DNA of 64,000 bases from Dermanyssus gallinae (taxonomy: Eukaryota > Arthropoda > Arachnida > Mesostigmata > Dermanyssidae): NCBI GenBank assembly GCA_003439945.1, contig QVRM01000305.1, positions 128,501 to 192,500 of the forward strand, in the 5' to 3' direction. The position numbers were made by a program, and so were the translations under genes. Shown here piece after piece: positions 62,305-64,000 of the stretch (position 1 is its first letter; each line of letters starts with the position of its first letter). The notes below the pieces were generated by a model, which had not been told where the DNA came from, made no database searches, and saw only the letters and a program-made list of their open reading frames with translations.

Positions 62305-63688
62305 ACACCATATTAGACACATTGATCCCTTTCATCCTTTAGTAGACAAAATTGCCACCGACTTTGTCTAGCCCCCTTACCTCTTCCTGCGGTGGGCTAC
62401 GGTAGTCTTTATCTGGGCCTCTGGCCGTCAGCCCTGAAAAGAGTTTACAAGCTATCACGGTCTTGCTGTTTCCCCCTTAAACTGATCTTCATTCATCTGC
62501 TCCTTGTTCCTATATACAATTATGTTTTCTTCTCTCTCTAATAAAACATTTGATCAAGTCTCTGATACATTGAGACTGTAAGAAAGTAAGAACGTAAGAG
62601 GTGTCATGATTAACTATTAGCCGGGAATTTAACCAGGGGGCGACCCACAGAATTGCCCTAGGTTGGTTGACCCGAATCAGGTCGTTCTCTTTCGCAGCTG
62701 CTAGCTCGTAGCAAGGCAGGCGCATGAGACATTCCTAAAAACTCCCACTTGAGAAAAAAAAGCTGTTGTTCTCATACTCGCTTTGATTTGGGATTGGTTG
62801 CCAGCACACTCATTTCAAACTCAAACGGACGTGCACAAACGCTTGCACGTGCGTGCCGCAGCGTGTCGACAACGAGCTCTGTGCAATCTCATATGCAACG
62901 AGGTCTCTAAAAGAACGATGGCAGGGGACTGGGTTTCGCTTTCGTTGCTGTACTGTGCCCCCTTCCGCTTTACACCTTTTACGTGCAGCCTTAGACGGTA
63001 AAGTCTTGTATTGCCTCGTGCGTGCACACTCAGAGAGAGAGGCTTTTCGACTGTGATTATAAAGATGGTGCTGACTACCGACAAGGGACTACACGCGGTT
63101 CAGTAGTCTAGGCTTCAGTGCAGGGATTATCAGCAAGAATGGCTGGAAATCGAGTACGAGATGTATCATGTTAAGCGCGTTACTCGCAAAGCGTTCACAT
63201 ATACAAAACAAATTATGTGTACAGACATTTGCCTTTTAGACTCCTCGAATAAAAAATAGTAAGACGATATTGTGCCCTTTTTTTTATTTAACCTTTAACA
63301 CGTCTTTGTACTGTAGTACCGGAGTTTTTTTTTTCAGACAATGGTTTATCAAAAAAAGGTGTTGAGATATACTTACTTCCACTCGAAAATCAGCTAGACG
63401 TACAAATCCGCCGTGTCGGGGAGACGTGTTCTGCGCTGATGCCTCAGTGCGCGAACAGACCTGTACCAAGCACAATTCAAATTCGCGTTGTGAATCTAAG
63501 ATGTCGACATCGTTGTTGTTGTTGTTGTTGCTGTCTGCTGTCTGTTTTGTTGCTGATTGTCATGCCTCCCGGTCACTCCTGTTCTGTATATGTATATCCT
63601 GTTGAAGGTGGTCGCCGACGACGCCTGCATCCCGAAGGACATGCGACTTTGGGACAGGTACATCGTGAGCTTCATGAAGAACGTCTGA
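42496..63688 (+). CDS. Five-exon gene for a small secreted protein, possibly DUF4430/transcobalamin-C-like
   Basis: Five exons with consensus GT/AG borders join in phase 0 without a stop and give 207 residues. Residues 1-21 form a signal peptide: an Arg, a Leu/Val/Cys-rich core, then a small-residue Ser-Gln-Ala cleavage area. Residues 22-77 are a charged, helix-prone segment, 78-96 are acidic, and 97-207 are a beta-rich domain. Three Cys remain in the mature chain, near residues 30, 152 and 188. The order of elements in the domain (VRFRVLDANG strand, a VMEFRKI-like helix, RGCFGVSKIGE, TTWKIII, IPKDM, then WDRYIVSF) resembles the C-terminal domain of transcobalamins and DUF4430 proteins, where a Trp/Tyr-Trp strand precedes a final ligand-closing strand. 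That assignment is inference. The introns are about 8.4, 5.7, 1.2 and 5.4 kb and hold SINEs and a retrotransposon. Extra micro-exons cannot be excluded. Gene structure is more certain than function. Confidence 0.65.
42761..43055 (-). mobile_element. SINE-like repeat (family 3) just inside intron 1
   Basis: It shares long blocks with 49697-49985, for example AGAGTTTCC/AGGGTTTCC and GGCAGCATGGCCGCTG. On the - strand the 5' end has a B box, GCCGGTTCGATCCCTG (near 42988-43004), so the head is tRNA-like. It starts about 35 bases after the exon 1 donor. Confidence 0.65.
44120..44610 (+). mobile_element. 3' fragment of a family C retrotransposon in intron 1
   Basis: The + strand reads DLLKWSALDGIDRWCLEKGM, LLSLSKC, SPYLGFSLHITKVV, HAALLSGSPIWL and, after a frameshift, LRRLSFRCLRS. 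FSLHITKVV is identical to the 7.38 kb copy. This is the region after the YADD box of a CR1/Jockey-like RT. It is less decayed than the other two copies but lacks the RT core. Confidence 0.65.
45475..45508 (+). repeat. (TA)n microsatellite in intron 1
   Basis: About 17 units. A shorter TA run lies at 43551-43569. Confidence 0.9.
46920..48890 (+). mobile_element. Non-LTR retrotransposon (family A), 5'-truncated, RT frame open
   Basis: The open frame 46665-48806 (713 codons) encodes a reverse transcriptase. Numbered from 46665: KAFGPD near residue 208, VDYKAAFD with the first catalytic Asp near 340, GYPQGDNLSP near 396-405, and YADD at 431-434. A Cys/His-rich end (CCCKFCGLVC then HHETC) may be a zinc knuckle. 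The first 80 or so residues do not look RT-like, and no endonuclease precedes it, so the copy is 5'-truncated. The tail after the stop ends in TAA/A-rich sequence (AATAATAAATAAAAAAA), typical of target-primed insertion. It sits in intron 1 of the secreted-protein gene, same strand. Clade is unresolved; APE-type is likely. The intact frame suggests recent arrival. Confidence 0.85.
49697..49985 (-). mobile_element. SINE-like repeat (family 3), second copy
   Basis: It is homologous to the 42.8 kb copy through GCCGGACACGTTGAGATATC, TAGAGTTTCCACAACAGTCC and GCAGCATGGCCGCTG. The B box is eroded and a (GA)n run (49897-49913) lies near the head. Confidence 0.6.
50818..50878 (+). repeat. 22-bp tandem repeat, 2.8 units
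   Basis: Units CCTGTCGAGTATCACAATAT plus TA start at 50818, 50840 and 50862. It lies about 200 bases upstream of exon 2. Confidence 0.8.
51082..51138 (+). CDS. Exon 2 of the secreted-protein gene: acidic linker
   Basis: This 57-base exon encodes LLQGDSSDYTGAGDDNQIP, residues 78-96. It follows a strong pyrimidine tract ending TCTGTTTTAG and is followed by GTAAGTATA. Phase 0 on both sides agrees with exons 1 and 3. The acidic, Gly/Ser-rich make-up suggests a linker between the N-terminal helix region and the C-terminal domain. Confidence 0.55.
51165..51430 (+). other. GC-rich block right after exon 2
   Basis: This stretch has G-rich runs (GGGAAAAGGGGGAGGGGGTG near 51247) and GC content clearly above the AT-rich intron on both sides. 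The - strand frame over it looks low-complexity and was not accepted as a gene. It may be an unrecognised inserted element. Confidence 0.4.
51600..55300. other. AT-rich part of intron 2
   Basis: Except for the SINE family 1 tail at 52.3 kb this stretch holds only short AT-biased frames; no exon with matching phase was found. Confidence 0.5.
52317..52405 (-). mobile_element. SINE family 1 tail fragment in intron 2
   Basis: Only the 3' half remains: a poly-T on +, TTTTCCGTAAGGCAATTGCC, GTGTACGG, CATGGCTAATTTTAATCCAC and TCCGGCATTTA. The tRNA head is missing, as expected of 5' truncation. Confidence 0.75.
55304..55322 (+). repeat. Short (TA)n in intron 2
   Basis: About nine units. Confidence 0.8.
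55477..55543. repeat. Inverted repeat with 27-bp arms in intron 2
   Basis: ACCGCACTACTCCGTTGCAC then ATCTAGC (55477-55503) pairs with 55517-55543 with three mismatches and a 13-base loop. GGGGCAATGCGGTT near 58595 resembles its right arm. Confidence 0.75.
56297..56344 (+). repeat. (TA)n microsatellite in intron 2
   Basis: About 24 units, 140 bases before a SINE family 2 copy. Confidence 0.9.
56488..56608 (+). mobile_element. SINE family 2 copy lacking its 5' end, in intron 2
   Basis: It starts inside the tRNA-like head (GCGCGGGTTCGAGCTCCTCC) and continues to ACGTTAAATCTTGGCTGAGAGTCAGCCCGAAAGG. It keeps the B box but not the A box. Confidence 0.75.
56825..56923 (+). CDS. Exon 3 of the secreted-protein gene: start of the C-terminal domain
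   Basis: The acceptor is TTACTATTCAG and the donor GAG|GTAAGTTC, both near-perfect. The 33 codons give a predicted strand (GVRFRVLDANG), a loop with IIPEEF, and a helix start (DTIVHFVME). In DUF4430/transcobalamin-like domains a strand, a Ser/Thr-rich turn and a helix occur in this order; that link is inference. Confidence 0.65.
57000..57052 (+). repeat. (TA)n microsatellite in intron 3
   Basis: About 26 units, starting 76 bases after the exon 3 donor. Confidence 0.9.
57360..57720 (-). mobile_element. Relic of the family B retrotransposon (zinc-knuckle piece)
   Basis: On the - strand GAWLHAL, then GLRLSIDLFVIRQCHCG, then THHGLSC and SAGRR follow in the order of the 21 kb copy, but in two frames. 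QRRLF upstream also matches. It lies in intron 3 of the secreted-protein gene in antisense orientation and is inactive. Confidence 0.7.
57906..58021 (+). repeat. Three (TA)n blocks just upstream of exon 4
   Basis: 57906-57960, 57971-57988 and 58000-58021, separated by ATAAAAAAATTA-type spacers. The last ends about 75 bases before the exon 4 acceptor. Confidence 0.9.
58098..58253 (+). CDS. Exon 4 of the secreted-protein gene: core of the C-terminal domain
   Basis: The acceptor is GAAATTTTCAG and the donor AAG|GTGGGT. The 52 codons run from FRKIVMRKYG through RGCFGVSKIGE to TTWKIIIKTGDGK. The open frame continues past the donor to 58361, so intron retention would give an alternative C-terminus of about 36 residues. 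The splice is preferred because exon 5 continues in phase with a plausible terminal strand. A (TA)n array lies only about 75 bases upstream. Confidence 0.65.
58680..58790 (-). repeat. Dispersed repeat D, copy 3 (3' end)
   Basis: On the - strand GTATTTTGCAAAGCAATGTC, CGGTCAATCACGTCGATATA and ACAAATTTCATAAAACG match the end of copy 1. It sits in intron 4. Confidence 0.5.
59425..59520 (-). repeat. Dispersed repeat F, copy 1
   Basis: CTACAAGGGAAAATCACGAA then CAACGCAATTTCTGCGGCGA and AGAACGATATGCATCTGTAC match the complement of 60645-60725. The family is not recognised. Confidence 0.6.
60213..60404 (-). mobile_element. tRNA-derived SINE (family 1) in intron 4
   Basis: On the - strand it reads GGTGGCTTAGTGGCAAAGCC (A box), CTGGGTTCGAGACCCAG (B box and T-arm), GGCCACTC, then a body with AATTTAGACAAGGTAAATGCC and ends GGGCAATTGCCTTACGGG plus a poly-A (poly-T on +). 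The head folds as tRNA by inspection; the isoacceptor cannot be fixed. Confidence 0.8.
60645..60725 (+). repeat. Dispersed repeat F, copy 2 (inverted)
   Basis: GTACAGATGCATATCGTTCT then TCGCCGCGGAGGTTGCGTTG and TTCATAATTCTCCCTTGTGG, facing copy 1 across about 1.1 kb of intron 4. Confidence 0.6.
61379..61439 (+). repeat. (TA)n microsatellite in intron 4
   Basis: About 30 units. Confidence 0.9.
62244..62302 (+). repeat. (TA)n microsatellite in intron 4
   Basis: About 29 units. Confidence 0.9.
63608..63688 (+). CDS. Exon 5 of the secreted-protein gene: C-terminus and stop
   Basis: The acceptor is CCTGTTGAAG, with a pyrimidine-rich stretch further upstream; it is weaker than the others. The 26 codons begin VVADDACIPKDM, continue with RLWDRYIVSFMKNV and end in TGA. 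The IPKDM then WDRYIVSF order would suit the final loop and strand of a transcobalamin-C-like domain. A longer open frame at 63439-63738 lies in another phase and is GTT/GCT-rich, so it was not chosen. Confidence 0.55.
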   Translation: MVADDACIPKDMRLWDRYIVSFMKNV

Positions 63689-64000
63689 GGCGACAGCAGA
63701 CGACGGCGTCAGCCGTTGCAGACGGGCGACGTGAATGAAGTCGCTTTCGCTTAGTTGCTCGTCGAACTATGCAGCCTCAGCCATCATCGAAGTTGCGCTG
63801 CTGCGTTGTTACTGTTGTGCCGGACGACGACGCCGACGACGACCAGCAGCGATAGTCGCGACGGAACGACACGAAAAACTGAGAAAGGGCCCTCAGTCAA
63901 GCAGTCAATCCATCACTCATTCAAACAACCAACCAACCGCCCAAACACCCACCCATGTCCGCGACTTACAGCTGCAGCGGCGCCCCACACACTCAAGCGG
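63689..64000 (+). other. Probable 3' UTR or flank of the secreted-protein gene
   Basis: This stretch is GC-richer than the intron before it and holds GAC/GCC runs (63822-63850) and CAAC/CCAAC runs (63920-63950). No AATAAA is seen before the window ends, so the polyadenylation site was not located. Confidence 0.4.

Noticed and set aside
63439..63738. 99-codon + strand frame over exon 5
   Set aside because: It is out of phase with the spliced gene and contains a poly-Cys run from a GTT tract.

Overview
The window looks like nuclear DNA of an animal, most likely an arthropod and possibly an acarine (tick or mite). It has no bacterial gene layout. Instead it shows spliced exons with GT/AG borders, kilobase introns, three tRNA-like SINE families, decayed non-LTR retrotransposons, a Tc1/mariner relic and about twenty (TA)n microsatellites. 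The acarine guess is inference; no rRNA, mitochondrial or other marker gene is present to fix the taxon.

The best-supported host gene is on the + strand and runs from 42496 to 63688. Five exons (42496-42726, 51082-51138, 56825-56923, 58098-58253, 63608-63688) join in phase 0 to give a predicted secreted protein of 207 residues. It has a signal peptide and a C-terminal domain that resembles, weakly, the DUF4430/transcobalamin C-terminal fold. A second + strand gene probably begins at 39694 with a 42-codon first exon ending in a perfect GTGAGT donor; its later exons were not found. Two weaker coding candidates are a first exon at 13652-13714 (+) and a multi-pass membrane-protein exon at 24780-25357 (-).

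Most of the remaining structure is mobile or repetitive. Five non-LTR lineages are present. Family A is an RT element with an open reading frame at 46.7-48.8 kb and a deleted copy at 30.7-31.8 kb. Family B carries a zinc knuckle and a PD-(D/E)XK-like nuclease at 21.0-22.3 kb, with relics at 14.9 and 57.4 kb. Family C is CR1/Jockey-like, at 7.3, 15.4-16.6 and 44.1 kb. An R2-like 3' end lies at 34.7-35.3 kb, and an R1/LOA-like fragment at 6.6-7.1 kb. A Tc1/mariner transposase relic lies at 8.0-8.8 kb.

Layout: 0-9 kb, repeats and relics; 9.3-13.5 kb, minisatellites, trinucleotide tracts and clustered SINEs; 13.6-38 kb, mostly decayed transposons, AT-rich spacer and (TA)n arrays; 38.2-41.2 kb, a GC-richer block with a likely gene start; 42.5-63.7 kb, the secreted-protein gene, whose introns hold SINEs and retrotransposon copies; 63.7-64 kb, its probable 3' UTR. 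All functional calls are by eye from motifs; no alignment or database search was run.
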